A program made the position numbers and the translations under genes. A DNA stretch of 45,719 nt from Rhodospirillaceae bacterium. Its GTDB lineage: Bacteria > Pseudomonadota > Alphaproteobacteria > GCA-2721365. The stretch covers positions 1 to 45,719 of the forward strand of contig PBKC01000055.1 of the NCBI GenBank assembly GCA_002721365.1, read 5' to 3'. Below are positions 1 through 7,098 of this stretch, piece after piece (the first letter of the stretch is position 1; the number at the start of each line of letters is the position of its first letter). A model generated the notes under the pieces. The model saw only the letters and a program-made list of their open reading frames with translations, searched no databases and had not been told where the DNA came from.

Positions 1-726
1 ATGATCTTCCAGGACCCGTTCGCGAGCCTCAACCCGCGCTGGCGGGTGAAGGACATCGTCGCCGAGCCGCTCCGTGCCCATCGTCTCGTCCCGCGCCGGC
101 AGATCGCCGGCCATGTCGCCCGGCTGCTGCAGGAGGTCGGTCTGGCGCCGCGCGACGCCGCCAAGTTCCCACACCAGTTCTCGGGTGGGCAGCGCCAGCG
201 CATCTCGATCGCCAGGGCGCTCGCCAGCCGGCCGGAGTTCCTGGTCTGCGACGAGCCGACCTCGGCGTTGGACGTCTCGGTGCAGGCGCAGATCCTCAAC
301 CTGATGAAGGACCTCCAGGCCGAGCACGGGCTCACCTATCTGTTCATCAGCCACAACCTCGCGGTCGTGCATCATGTCGCCGATCAGGTGGGAGTGATGT
401 ATCTCGGGCGCCTGTGCGAGGTCGGCGAGACGGCGGCGCTGTTCCGCCGCCCGCACCATCCCTATACTCGGATGCTGCTCGACACGATCCCGCGGCTCGA
501 ACGGCGGGAGGACGAGCGGGCGCCGGTGGCGGGGGAGGTGCCGAGCCCGCTCGACCCGCCGCCGGGTTGCGCCTTTCATCCGCGCTGTCCCTATGCCGAC
601 CAACGTTGTCGGGAGGAACGGCCGGAGCTGCTGCCGGCGGAAGGCGGCCTCGTCGCCTGCCACGGCTGGGCGGAGGGGCGCATTCCGTCGGAAGACCGCA
701 CGCCCCCGCAGGCGGACGCCGTCTGA
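1..726 (+). CDS. Oligopeptide/dipeptide ABC transporter ATP-binding protein (3' part only)
   Basis: This is the C-terminal part of a DppF/OppF-type ATPase that energises uptake of peptides or similar solutes at the inner membrane. The visible protein opens at the Q-loop (MIFQDPFASLNP), so the Walker A region lies upstream of the window and the ATG at base 1 is internal. The ABC signature (FSGGQRQRISIARAL), Walker B (FLVCDEPTSALD) and the switch His (ISHN) follow. The C-terminal oligopeptide/dipeptide extension, with PPGCAFHPRCPYA and clustered cysteines, is complete. Its stop is 10 bases from the stop of the convergent glutathione transferase gene. It is not part of the ABC operon at 35.4-41.0 kb, which has its own two ATPases, so a second peptide importer probably lies to the left. 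Confidence 0.93.
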   Translation: MIFQDPFASLNPRWRVKDIVAEPLRAHRLVPRRQIAGHVARLLQEVGLAPRDAAKFPHQFSGGQRQRISIARALASRPEFLVCDEPTSALDVSVQAQILNLMKDLQAEHGLTYLFISHNLAVVHHVADQVGVMYLGRLCEVGETAALFRRPHHPYTRMLLDTIPRLERREDERAPVAGEVPSPLDPPPGCAFHPRCPYADQRCREERPELLPAEGGLVACHGWAEGRIPSEDRTPPQADAV

Positions 727-736
727 CCGGGACGGC

Positions 737-1336
737 TTAGGCCGGCCGGGTCTTCCGCATCGACGGGCGTTCGTCGAAGGTGGCGAACCACGCTGCGAGC
801 TCGGGACGGCCGTCGCGCCAACGGTCGTCGGGAAAGCGGAAGTCGAGATAGCCGAGGACGCAGCCGACGGCGATCTTGCCGAGGTCGAGAGGGCCTTCGC
901 GCGATGCGGCGTCATTTTCCAGGGCGTCCAAGCCGCGCATGACCTTCCGCTTCTGCCGGTCCGACCAGTCGCTCCACTGCAATGCGGCCGGCCTCAAGCT
1001 CTCGTAGCGGCGCTGCACCGAGGCATCGAGGATGCCGTCGGCGATGGCCTGGACGCGGAGGACGGGCCAGCGCCGCTCCGGCTCCATCGGGATCATCGGC
1101 GACCCGTCGTGGAGCGTGTCGAGATAGGCGCAGACCACGTCGGATTCGAACAGCGTCAGCCCGTCGTCGGTGACCAGGGTCGGCACGCGCCCGAGCGGGT
1201 TCTCGGCCGCCAGCGCCTGCTCCCGCTCGAACGGATGGACCTCGACCAGCTCGATCCGCGCGTCGAGGCCCGTTTCGATCGCCATCGCCATCACCTTCCG
1301 GAAGAAAGGCGACGGCGGCGTGTAGAGGAGCTTCAT
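737..1336 (-). CDS. Glutathione S-transferase family protein
   Basis: The 199-residue protein has the usual length of a cytosolic GST. The N-terminal thioredoxin-like domain carries a Ser-containing SPFFRKV site, NPLGRVPTL (the cis-Pro turn that binds the glutathione backbone) and ESDVVCAYL (gamma-glutamyl binding). An all-helical C-terminal domain follows, closing with the RPSMRKTRPA tail common in the YibF/YfcF-like group. It lies 16 bases downstream of the beta-hydroxyacid dehydrogenase gene and is probably cotranscribed with it. The substrate cannot be read from sequence; detoxification of electrophiles or ring-cleavage chemistry are typical roles. The ribosome binding site is weak, which fits translation from a polycistronic message. 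Confidence 0.9.
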   Translation of the reverse strand: MKLLYTPPSPFFRKVMAMAIETGLDARIELVEVHPFEREQALAAENPLGRVPTLVTDDGLTLFESDVVCAYLDTLHDGSPMIPMEPERRWPVLRVQAIADGILDASVQRRYESLRPAALQWSDWSDRQKRKVMRGLDALENDAASREGPLDLGKIAVGCVLGYLDFRFPDDRWRDGRPELAAWFATFDERPSMRKTRPA

Positions 1337-1352
1337 CGAAATGCCGCGCGGC

Positions 1353-2225
1353 TCAGGAGCGCCGGAACAGTTTCGTCAACTCGGACACATAGGCCTGGCC
1401 GTGTCCGTCGTCGATGACCTCCGAAAGGGCCTTCACCACCCCGTTCGCGATCGAAACCCGCGCACCCGCCGCTTCCGACATCTGCCGGTAGTAGTCGATG
1501 TCCTTGCGGGCGTTGCTGACGAAGAACGGCACGGAATTGCGGTCGCCCTCGGTGATGAAGGGGGCCATGCGCTGCAATGCGGTGCCGCCGCCGCCGCCGG
1601 TGGCCAGAACCTCCACGAACACCTTCGGGTCGATTCCGGCATCGGCCGCCTGCGCCGCCGCCTCGGCCAGGAGCGACATGGATCCGACCGAGACGTAGTT
1701 GTGGAGCAGCTTCATCCGGTGCCCGTTGCCGACCGCGCCGACATGCTGAATGTTCTCGGCGAAGCAGGACAGGACAGGCCGGACGCGCTCCAGGATCGCC
1801 GGATCGCCGCCGACCAGCAGGTTCAGCTTTCCCTCATGAGCGTGCTGGGGAAGGCGGGTCATGGGCGCGTCGATGAATCGGCCGCCGGCTTCCTCCACGG
1901 CGCGGGCCATGCGCTCAGTCGATTCCGGGAGGGCGGTGGAGCAGTCGACCACGACGGTGCCCGGACGCAGATGCGATACGACACCGTCCGTTCCTGTCAG
2001 GATCTGTTCGACCTGCGGCGACCCGGTAACGCAGAGGATCAAGACCTCCGATGCGGCCGCGACGTCCGCCGACGACGTCAATTTCTTGGCGCCGAGCGAG
2101 AGCAGCTCGTCGACCGGCTGGTTTCCGGGATGGTCGAGAAAGCTCAGGCCATGCTTGCCTCGCAGGAGGACATTGCGCGCGATTCCATGGCCCATGAGAC
2201 CGACGCCGATAATCCCAACTTCCAT
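1353..2225 (-). CDS. NAD(P)-dependent beta-hydroxyacid dehydrogenase (3-hydroxyisobutyrate dehydrogenase family)
   Basis: The 290-residue protein begins with a Rossmann fingerprint (GIIGVGLMG) and has the family order: nucleotide domain to about residue 165, then an all-helical domain. The catalytic Lys is in GNGHRMKLLHN and a glycine-rich stretch (ATGGGGGTAL) lies in the helical half. Members oxidise beta-hydroxyacids such as 3-hydroxyisobutyrate, tartronate semialdehyde or sulfolactate. The substrate loop near DCSTALPEST differs from the classical DCSTISP form, so the substrate is open. The start is well supported by GGAGGA 8 bases before the ATG. The GST gene follows in the same direction. 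No metabolic partner is adjacent. Confidence 0.9.
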   Translation of the reverse strand: MEVGIIGVGLMGHGIARNVLLRGKHGLSFLDHPGNQPVDELLSLGAKKLTSSADVAAASEVLILCVTGSPQVEQILTGTDGVVSHLRPGTVVVDCSTALPESTERMARAVEEAGGRFIDAPMTRLPQHAHEGKLNLLVGGDPAILERVRPVLSCFAENIQHVGAVGNGHRMKLLHNYVSVGSMSLLAEAAAQAADAGIDPKVFVEVLATGGGGGTALQRMAPFITEGDRNSVPFFVSNARKDIDYYRQMSEAAGARVSIANGVVKALSEVIDDGHGQAYVSELTKLFRRS

Positions 2226-2601
2226 CGCAGTCTTCCTCCTCTACGACCAGAGAAACTTTCGATCCGGCGGGGCCGATCGATACGCGCGTTGCTTGCGGTC
2301 CTCGAAACAGCACCCCGGACGGCGCCCATGCGGGCGCCCCATACACTAGATCAGGACCGGTTCAGGCCGAAGCAGCCCGAAACGTGAATCCCGATCAATT
2401 CAAAGAAGTAGGAAACGATTTGCGCCTCACGTCATTTCGGCGTGACGCGATCGTGCTCTCGGCGGCCGTCCGCCGGCGGACCGTTCGGCCGGTCAAGGCG
2501 CCCTTATTCCTGCAAACCGAGCCGGCCGGACTTGGCGAAGGCTGTCCGGTGGACATACAGCCTTCGGCGCTGTCCGGCCGAGATCGCCGTTCGGCGCCGG
2601 C
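2226..2601. other. 376-bp intergenic region with no convincing gene
   Basis: The stretch lies upstream of the beta-hydroxyacid dehydrogenase (minus) and downstream of the cytochrome c stop (minus), so it should hold the dehydrogenase promoter. Short open frames here have skewed proline/arginine-rich composition and no ribosome binding site. I see only weak inverted repeats, for example GGCTGT paired with ACAGCC near 2540-2562, and no clear promoter or terminator. Confidence 0.5.
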
Positions 2602-3141
2602 TCAGTGCCCGCCGCCGCCAGCCCGCATCAGCTGATCGACCTGGAGACGCGTGCACATCTTCGACGCCCCGAAGAACAGGCTGCAGTCTTCCTTGGTGAC
2701 CTCAGGGCGCTCCTGGAAGGCCTTGATGACCCAGTCCGCCAGATAGCTGATCTGGCGACCGTTCAGCATCTGTCGGCCCTTGGACGGCATGTCCTCGCCG
2801 AGCTCTTCCTTGGTCAGCCCGCCGTAACAGTCGTATCCCTGGTACGCATCCTTGCGGTGCAGCGGCATAGCCGTGCCCGGGCGACCGCAAGCGATAACTT
2901 CCTCGAGCTGATCCTGGGTGAGGGTTCCTTCGCGGAAGTTGATCGGCGTGCCGCCGTAACCCGACCCGCCCATTCCATGCCACTTGTGGCAGTTCATGCA
3001 GCCGGCGTTTTCCCACAGTGATTTGCCGGGGTGCTTCTCTAGCACCGAGATATCGGCTGCGGAGGCGGTCGATACCCCGAAAGCGGCGGTAACGACCATG
3101 GCAGCGGCGGCGCCGAGACGGCAAACGGTCTTCGAGAGCAT
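2602..3141 (-). CDS. Periplasmic monohaem cytochrome c of the quinoprotein module
   Basis: The 179-residue precursor has a Sec signal peptide (cleavage near ASA-ADI, residue 28) and one haem site, CMNCH at residues 48-52. The likely sixth ligand is Met92 in GTAMPLH. It therefore resembles class I cytochromes that accept electrons from PQQ alcohol dehydrogenases. Four further cysteines in the mature chain (85 and three in the C-terminal half) could form disulfides, which is unusual. I chose the ATG at 3141 because GGAG precedes it and the signal peptide begins there; the frame is open for 76 more codons upstream, but these have no leader-like features. It is the last gene after the PQQ dehydrogenase and the 219-residue protein, which suggests an electron-transfer partner role. 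Confidence 0.9.
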   Translation of the reverse strand: MLSKTVCRLGAAAAMVVTAAFGVSTASAADISVLEKHPGKSLWENAGCMNCHKWHGMGGSGYGGTPINFREGTLTQDQLEEVIACGRPGTAMPLHRKDAYQGYDCYGGLTKEELGEDMPSKGRQMLNGRQISYLADWVIKAFQERPEVTKEDCSLFFGASKMCTRLQVDQLMRAGGGGH

Positions 3142-3253
3142 GTGAGCGTTTCTCCACGGACTATTGTTGTAATTGCCGGATACTCTAGGGAATGCGCCGG
3201 AGCCGTTGCAAGGCGTCAGACCGGTCTGGGCGCCGTGCGTATCCCGCATGAGC

Positions 3254-3913
3254 TCAGGATTGCGGAATTCGCCAGATCTCCAGGAGAGTGGAGCGGAGGA
3301 TGTTGTCGGGCGGGTTGTCAGGAACCCGGTGAAGGTGCGTTTCGAGATAAAGATGACGGCCGTCGTCAACGCGCTCGCACTTTTCCTTGATGTGCATCGT
3401 GCCCACGGGGCTTTCGCCCTGACTCAGCGGAAGCTCCTGGCATTTCCATCCCGACCGGCCGAATTTGGCGAGAACCGCTAGTCGGAACAGGAACGCCTGC
3501 CGCCGGTGATAGAGCGGGGCCTTCGGGTCGGTGAGCACGCGGATGCCGTCGACGATACTGTCATCGTCGATCAGCAGCGAGATGACGACCGGGTGGCCGG
3601 CAACCGCGGTACCTTCGAGATCCTCGTAGCGAACGTCCGAGTCGTCGTACTCGAAGCGGACTTCATGCAGTCCTTTCTCGACCTTGGGGCACTGGCCGTA
3701 TTCCTCCCAGCCGGCGATGGATTGGCCGGGTTCGCCGGATTCGGTGACGCAGGTGAACTTGACGTAGCCGGTGTCCGGCAGTTCCGAAACCTTTAGTCCG
3801 ACCGAGAACTCGCGAATGTCTCCGGAATCAGCCAGGGCGGTGCCCAGGCCTGTACCAAGACCGGCGGCGAATGCCGCCGCGCCGACGAGACGGCGGAGGC
3901 CGATCTTCGTCAT
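3254..3913 (-). CDS. Secreted protein of unknown function between PQQ dehydrogenase and cytochrome c
   Basis: I do not recognise this 219-residue protein. It has a Sec signal peptide (charged MTKIGLRRL, then an Ala/Gly-rich core, cleavage near ALA-DSG at about residue 28). The mature chain has four cysteines (55, 75, 158, 179), consistent with two disulfides. There is an acidic central stretch (EYDDSDVRYEDLEG and LIDDDSIVDG) and a predicted beta-rich fold. It is not a periplasmic solute-binding fold such as MxaJ/XoxJ, being shorter and lacking those motifs. The gene sits 163 bases after the dehydrogenase stop and 112 bases before the cytochrome start, all on one strand. A GTG at 3916, better spaced from GGGAG, is an alternative start. 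A role in assembly, metal delivery or docking of the quinoprotein is only inferred from position. Confidence 0.75.
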   Translation of the reverse strand: MTKIGLRRLVGAAAFAAGLGTGLGTALADSGDIREFSVGLKVSELPDTGYVKFTCVTESGEPGQSIAGWEEYGQCPKVEKGLHEVRFEYDDSDVRYEDLEGTAVAGHPVVISLLIDDDSIVDGIRVLTDPKAPLYHRRQAFLFRLAVLAKFGRSGWKCQELPLSQGESPVGTMHIKEKCERVDDGRHLYLETHLHRVPDNPPDNILRSTLLEIWRIPQS

Positions 3914-3987
3914 CACTGAAAAACTCCCTGTGCATTTTCTTGTCCGGCAAGGATAGCAGAAACCATGCGCCTCGCTTCAAACGGAAC

Positions 3988-4010
3988 GGGGCGGCTCGAA
4001 GAGCCGCCCC
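3988..4010 (-). terminator. GC-rich hairpin between PQQ dehydrogenase and the 219-residue protein gene
   Basis: A perfect 10-bp stem (GGGGCGGCTC with GAGCCGCCCC) encloses a 3-base loop. On the minus strand it is followed by GTTCCGTTT, which is only moderately T-rich. It could be an attenuator or partial terminator that lowers expression of the two downstream genes relative to the dehydrogenase. Confidence 0.6.
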
Positions 4011-4031
4011 ATCCCACACGTTCGGTTGAAG

Positions 4032-4055
4032 GAGCGGCACCCGAAAGTGCCGCTC
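4032..4055 (-). terminator. Second hairpin just after the PQQ dehydrogenase stop
   Basis: A 9-bp perfect stem (GAGCGGCAC with GTGCCGCTC) encloses a 6-base loop, 21 bases past the dehydrogenase stop codon. No T-run follows, so 3'-end protection of the dehydrogenase message is as likely as termination. With the hairpin at 3988-4010 it forms a tandem pair. Confidence 0.5.
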
Positions 4056-4076
4056 GATCAGCCGTAGCTTTCAGCC

Positions 4077-5867
4077 TCAGAGGCCGAACACCCACTCCAT
4101 GTTGGCGGTGTTCATCTTCTCGAGGCCCGGGTTCGCACCCATGAAGTAGTGCGGCATCGCGCCCCAACCGCCCGTGCCGACCGCGATGTACTGCTTGCCG
4201 TCGACGCCGTAGGTCATCGTCGGCGAGTCGGTCAGGACGTTCATGTTGAAGCTCCACAGCTCGTCCATGGTGTCGGCGTCGTACGCGACGAGCCGGCCCT
4301 CATGGTGAGCGACGAAGGTGAGACCGCCCGCGGTCGTCAGCACACCGGCCATCAGCGGATAGCGGGTGTCGACCTTCTTCTTGATGCGGCCGGTGCCGAC
4401 GTCGATCGCCGTCAGGCTGCCGTGGAAGACCATGTTCTCGAACGAAGGCAGACCGCCGGAGAACCACTCACGCATCACGAAGCTGCCGTCCGGACCCGGG
4501 ACTTCCTCTTCGTTGCTGACGTAGATGCAGCTCTCGATGGTCGGGACAAACGCCGTGTTGTTGTCCGGGTTGTAGGCGATCGGCATCCAGTTCTTGCCGC
4601 CCATCAGGTTCGGGCAGAACTTGGCCTTCTTCACCGAACGGCTCGGCGTATTTTCGGCCACGTAGGACTGAAGCTGCGAGTTCGGATCGTACTCGAGCGG
4701 CAGGCCCGTGGTCTTGTCGAGACCCTTGGTCCAGGTCACTTCCTTGACGAACGGAATGCCGTAGATGAACTCGCCGTTCGTCCGGTCGACCGCGTAGAAG
4801 AAGCCGTTACGGTCAGCGTGGATGAAGGCCTTGCGGTCGCTGCCGCCGACGGTGTTGTCGACCAGGACGAGTTCGTTGATGCCGTCATAGTCATACGGAT
4901 CGTTCGGCGTGTACTGGAAGTGGAACTGCACCTGCCCGTTGTCCGGGTTCACGGCGATCATGCCGCTGGTGTAGAGGTTGTCGCCGGGACGATATTCGTG
5001 ATCCCAGTCGGGGCCAGGGTTGCCGACGCCCCAGTAGACGAGGTTCAGGTCGGGGTCGTAGGAGCCCGTCTGCCAAGTCGAGCCGCCGCCGGTCTTCCAG
5101 GCGTCGTAATCGTCGGCCCACGTTTCGTTGCCGGCTTCGCCCGGTCCGGGGACCGTGTAGCGGCGCCACTTTTCCTCGCCGGTGTTGAGGTCGACCGCCG
5201 CGATCCAGCCGCGGATGCCGTACTCAGCGCCGGACACGCCCGAAATCGCCATGTCCTTGACGATCAGCGGGGCGACGGTGACGGTCTCGGCGATGGCCGG
5301 CTCGGCGAGCTGGATGGACCAGTTCAGCGAACCGTCGGCCTTGGCGACACTCAGCATGCGCCCGTCGAGGGTGTTCATGATCACCGCGTCCTGCCACAGG
5401 CCGACGCCGCGGTTGTTGATGGCGCAGCAGGTCACGTTACCCGCCCAGTCCTTGTCGACCGCCGGATCGTAGATCCAGTTGATCATGTCAGGACCACCCT
5501 GGTCGGCCTTGCGGAGGTCGACGCTGTACAGGACGCTGTAGCCGTTCGGCATGTACATCGTGCCGTCTTCGACCAGCGGCGTGCCTTCGATGTTGCCGGT
5601 CTTCCAGAAGCCGCCGGACTCGATGCCGCCGAGACCCAGCGTCCACTTGACGTTGAGATCCTTGACGTTCGATTTGTTGATCTGGTCGAGCGGCGAATAC
5701 CGCGAACCGTCGCGATGACCGTGAACGGTCAGCCAGTTCTCGGGCGTGCTCTTGGAATTGAGGAGGGCATCCTCAGTGGTGGACGAAGCTGCCTTAGCCC
5801 CTTGTCCCGGCATGGCGATCGCTGTTACCAGCAACGCTGCCGCCGAAGTCATCAATGCGGTACGCAT
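4077..5867 (-). CDS. PQQ-dependent alcohol dehydrogenase with lanthanide-type metal site
   Basis: The 596-residue precursor matches the soluble methanol/ethanol quinoprotein family in length and in its eight-bladed propeller tryptophan-docking repeats. It has a Sec signal peptide (to about residue 27). Visible active-site features are the vicinal disulfide Cys147-Cys148, metal ligands Glu215 (GAEYG) and Asn283 (GNPGPDWD), and the catalytic Asp326. Asp328 lies two residues later in PYDYDG; in this family an Asp at that position marks lanthanide-dependent enzymes (XoxF, PedH), while calcium enzymes have Ala or Ser. There is no cytochrome domain, so it needs an external electron acceptor. It heads a minus-strand group with an unknown secreted protein and a cytochrome c. 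The start is supported by GGAGGAG 8 bases upstream. The substrate is not determined by sequence, and no PQQ biosynthesis gene is in the window. Confidence 0.95.
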   Translation of the reverse strand: MRTALMTSAAALLVTAIAMPGQGAKAASSTTEDALLNSKSTPENWLTVHGHRDGSRYSPLDQINKSNVKDLNVKWTLGLGGIESGGFWKTGNIEGTPLVEDGTMYMPNGYSVLYSVDLRKADQGGPDMINWIYDPAVDKDWAGNVTCCAINNRGVGLWQDAVIMNTLDGRMLSVAKADGSLNWSIQLAEPAIAETVTVAPLIVKDMAISGVSGAEYGIRGWIAAVDLNTGEEKWRRYTVPGPGEAGNETWADDYDAWKTGGGSTWQTGSYDPDLNLVYWGVGNPGPDWDHEYRPGDNLYTSGMIAVNPDNGQVQFHFQYTPNDPYDYDGINELVLVDNTVGGSDRKAFIHADRNGFFYAVDRTNGEFIYGIPFVKEVTWTKGLDKTTGLPLEYDPNSQLQSYVAENTPSRSVKKAKFCPNLMGGKNWMPIAYNPDNNTAFVPTIESCIYVSNEEEVPGPDGSFVMREWFSGGLPSFENMVFHGSLTAIDVGTGRIKKKVDTRYPLMAGVLTTAGGLTFVAHHEGRLVAYDADTMDELWSFNMNVLTDSPTMTYGVDGKQYIAVGTGGWGAMPHYFMGANPGLEKMNTANMEWVFGL

Positions 5868-6253
5868 CCTTCACGCTCCTCCGTTTATATCGTTACCGCG
5901 AGGTGTCCGCCGCGCCGCGCTCAATCGAGCGAGGACGGCAGTCGATTCCAATCTTGCGGCAAATTTCTTGGTCTCCTCCCGTTCTTCGGTCGGGCTCTGG
6001 CTTCTGTCGCAAGACGGCCAGTCAGGACTACCCCGACATGAAAAGAAGTGTGCCGTGGTCGAAACCGGTGGTCAACTGATCAAAAGGAAGAGCAATTCGG
6101 CGGGGCACCGCGCTAAAGCTGTATCTTCGCGGGCCTCTGCCACCACTGCGGTGTGACCGGGAGGGGTGATTGCGGGTCGGCCGACCGCCGGCTAATTTCG
6201 CCCACCGGTTACTGGGAACTACCGGACTGGTGGCGGATTTCTGAGGTGAAGCC
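5868..6253. other. 386-bp divergent intergenic region (PQQ dehydrogenase / MBL-fold hydrolase)
   Basis: Both flanking genes start outward, so promoters for both must lie here. I see no coding sequence with a credible start. A loose inverted repeat (CCGGT, 10-base spacer, ACCGG, near 6205-6225) lies close upstream of the hydrolase gene and could bind a regulator. I cannot place -35/-10 elements with confidence. Confidence 0.5.
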
Positions 6254-6940
6254 ATGGCACTCGACTACGAGATCATCGTCAAAGGGAACAATCTGCGGAT
6301 CGAGGACGGCTTTCTCGGCCTCGCCAATCTGACACTGGTGGAGTCCGACGACGGGCCGCTGCTGTTCGACACAGGTCATTTCTGTAATCGCCCCATGCTT
6401 CTGAAGGCGCTGGCGCGCCGGGGCTACGGGCCGGGGGACGTCCGCAAGGTCTTCCTGTCGCACCTTCATTTCGATCACTGCGTCAACGTGGACCTGTTTC
6501 CGAAGGCCAAGATCTATGTCAGCCGGCGAGAGCTCGAATATGCCGACAGTCCCCATCCGGACGACATCTTCGTGCCGTGGCTGATCCGAGAGCAGCTTTC
6601 CCGGCACGACGTCACCTATCTGGAAGGTGAAGGGGAACTTGGCGCCGGTATCCGCTATATGCCGGCGCCGGGCCACACGCCGGGCCAGTACATGCTGGTC
6701 CTGGACCATCCGCAAAAGGGCTGCGTCGTGCTGGCCGGCGATGCGATCAAATATGCCAAGGAAGCCGTCGCCCGTTGTTCCGACATGCCGTTCCTGAGCG
6801 TCGAGGAGGGAGAGCGGACCATCAATAAGATCCTCGGCATGGCCGACCGGATCGTACCGGGGCATTTCCCCGAGCTGATCAAGCGCGACGGCCGCTTTAT
6901 ATGGGAGGATCAGGCGCCGTTCCCGCTGTTCATCCGCTGA
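6254..6940 (+). CDS. MBL-fold metallo-hydrolase (AHL-lactonase-like family)
   Basis: The 228-residue protein has the metallo-beta-lactamase signature SHLHFDHC (His70, His72, Asp74, His75), then PGHTPGQ, an Asp-containing AGDAIKY strand and a C-terminal PGHFPEL His. This full set of ligands would hold two metal ions, usually zinc. The HLHFDHC arrangement and length resemble N-acyl homoserine lactonases and related lactonases. No signal peptide is seen, so it acts in the cytoplasm. GAGGTGAAG precedes the ATG. It is divergent from the PQQ dehydrogenase and followed by an aldolase/dehydrogenase pair 158 bases away. A lactonase that opens a sugar or alcohol oxidation product is possible from context but unproven. 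Confidence 0.88.
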   Translation: MALDYEIIVKGNNLRIEDGFLGLANLTLVESDDGPLLFDTGHFCNRPMLLKALARRGYGPGDVRKVFLSHLHFDHCVNVDLFPKAKIYVSRRELEYADSPHPDDIFVPWLIREQLSRHDVTYLEGEGELGAGIRYMPAPGHTPGQYMLVLDHPQKGCVVLAGDAIKYAKEAVARCSDMPFLSVEEGERTINKILGMADRIVPGHFPELIKRDGRFIWEDQAPFPLFIR

Positions 6941-7098
6941 CGACGGATCGTCCGTCGCCGGCCCATGCCGGTGTCCGCCCTCTCTGATCCGCTTGTTCCG
7001 TCCGGCGCGATCAGGCCTTAGTCTGACCGCGCCGCGAACCGGCGGCGGACGAAGAAGAACAAGGCGCCATCGCGCGCCGGAGGGAGGGAAGGGACGAC

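Noticed and set aside
1..726. ATG at base 1 as a true start of a short ABC protein
   Set aside because: The sequence opens at the Q-loop, so Walker A is missing. The gene is cut by the window edge, not truncated in the genome.
2384..2635. Small plus-strand frame of 83 codons in the gap before the cytochrome gene
   Set aside because: Low-complexity composition, no ribosome binding site, and overlap with the cytochrome 3' end.
3254..3913. The 219-residue protein as MxaJ/XoxJ
   Set aside because: XoxJ is a periplasmic binding-protein fold of larger size with recognisable motifs; none is seen here.
4149..6041. Very long plus-strand open frame (about 630 codons) opposite the PQQ dehydrogenase
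   Set aside because: It is the antisense shadow of a clear quinoprotein in GC-rich DNA. Its protein is rich in Arg, Val and Asp with no domain, and it has no ribosome binding site.
6070..6085. FNR-type box near GGTCAACTGATCAA upstream of the MBL-fold gene
   Set aside because: The right half matches ATCAA, but the left half has four mismatches to TTGAT.
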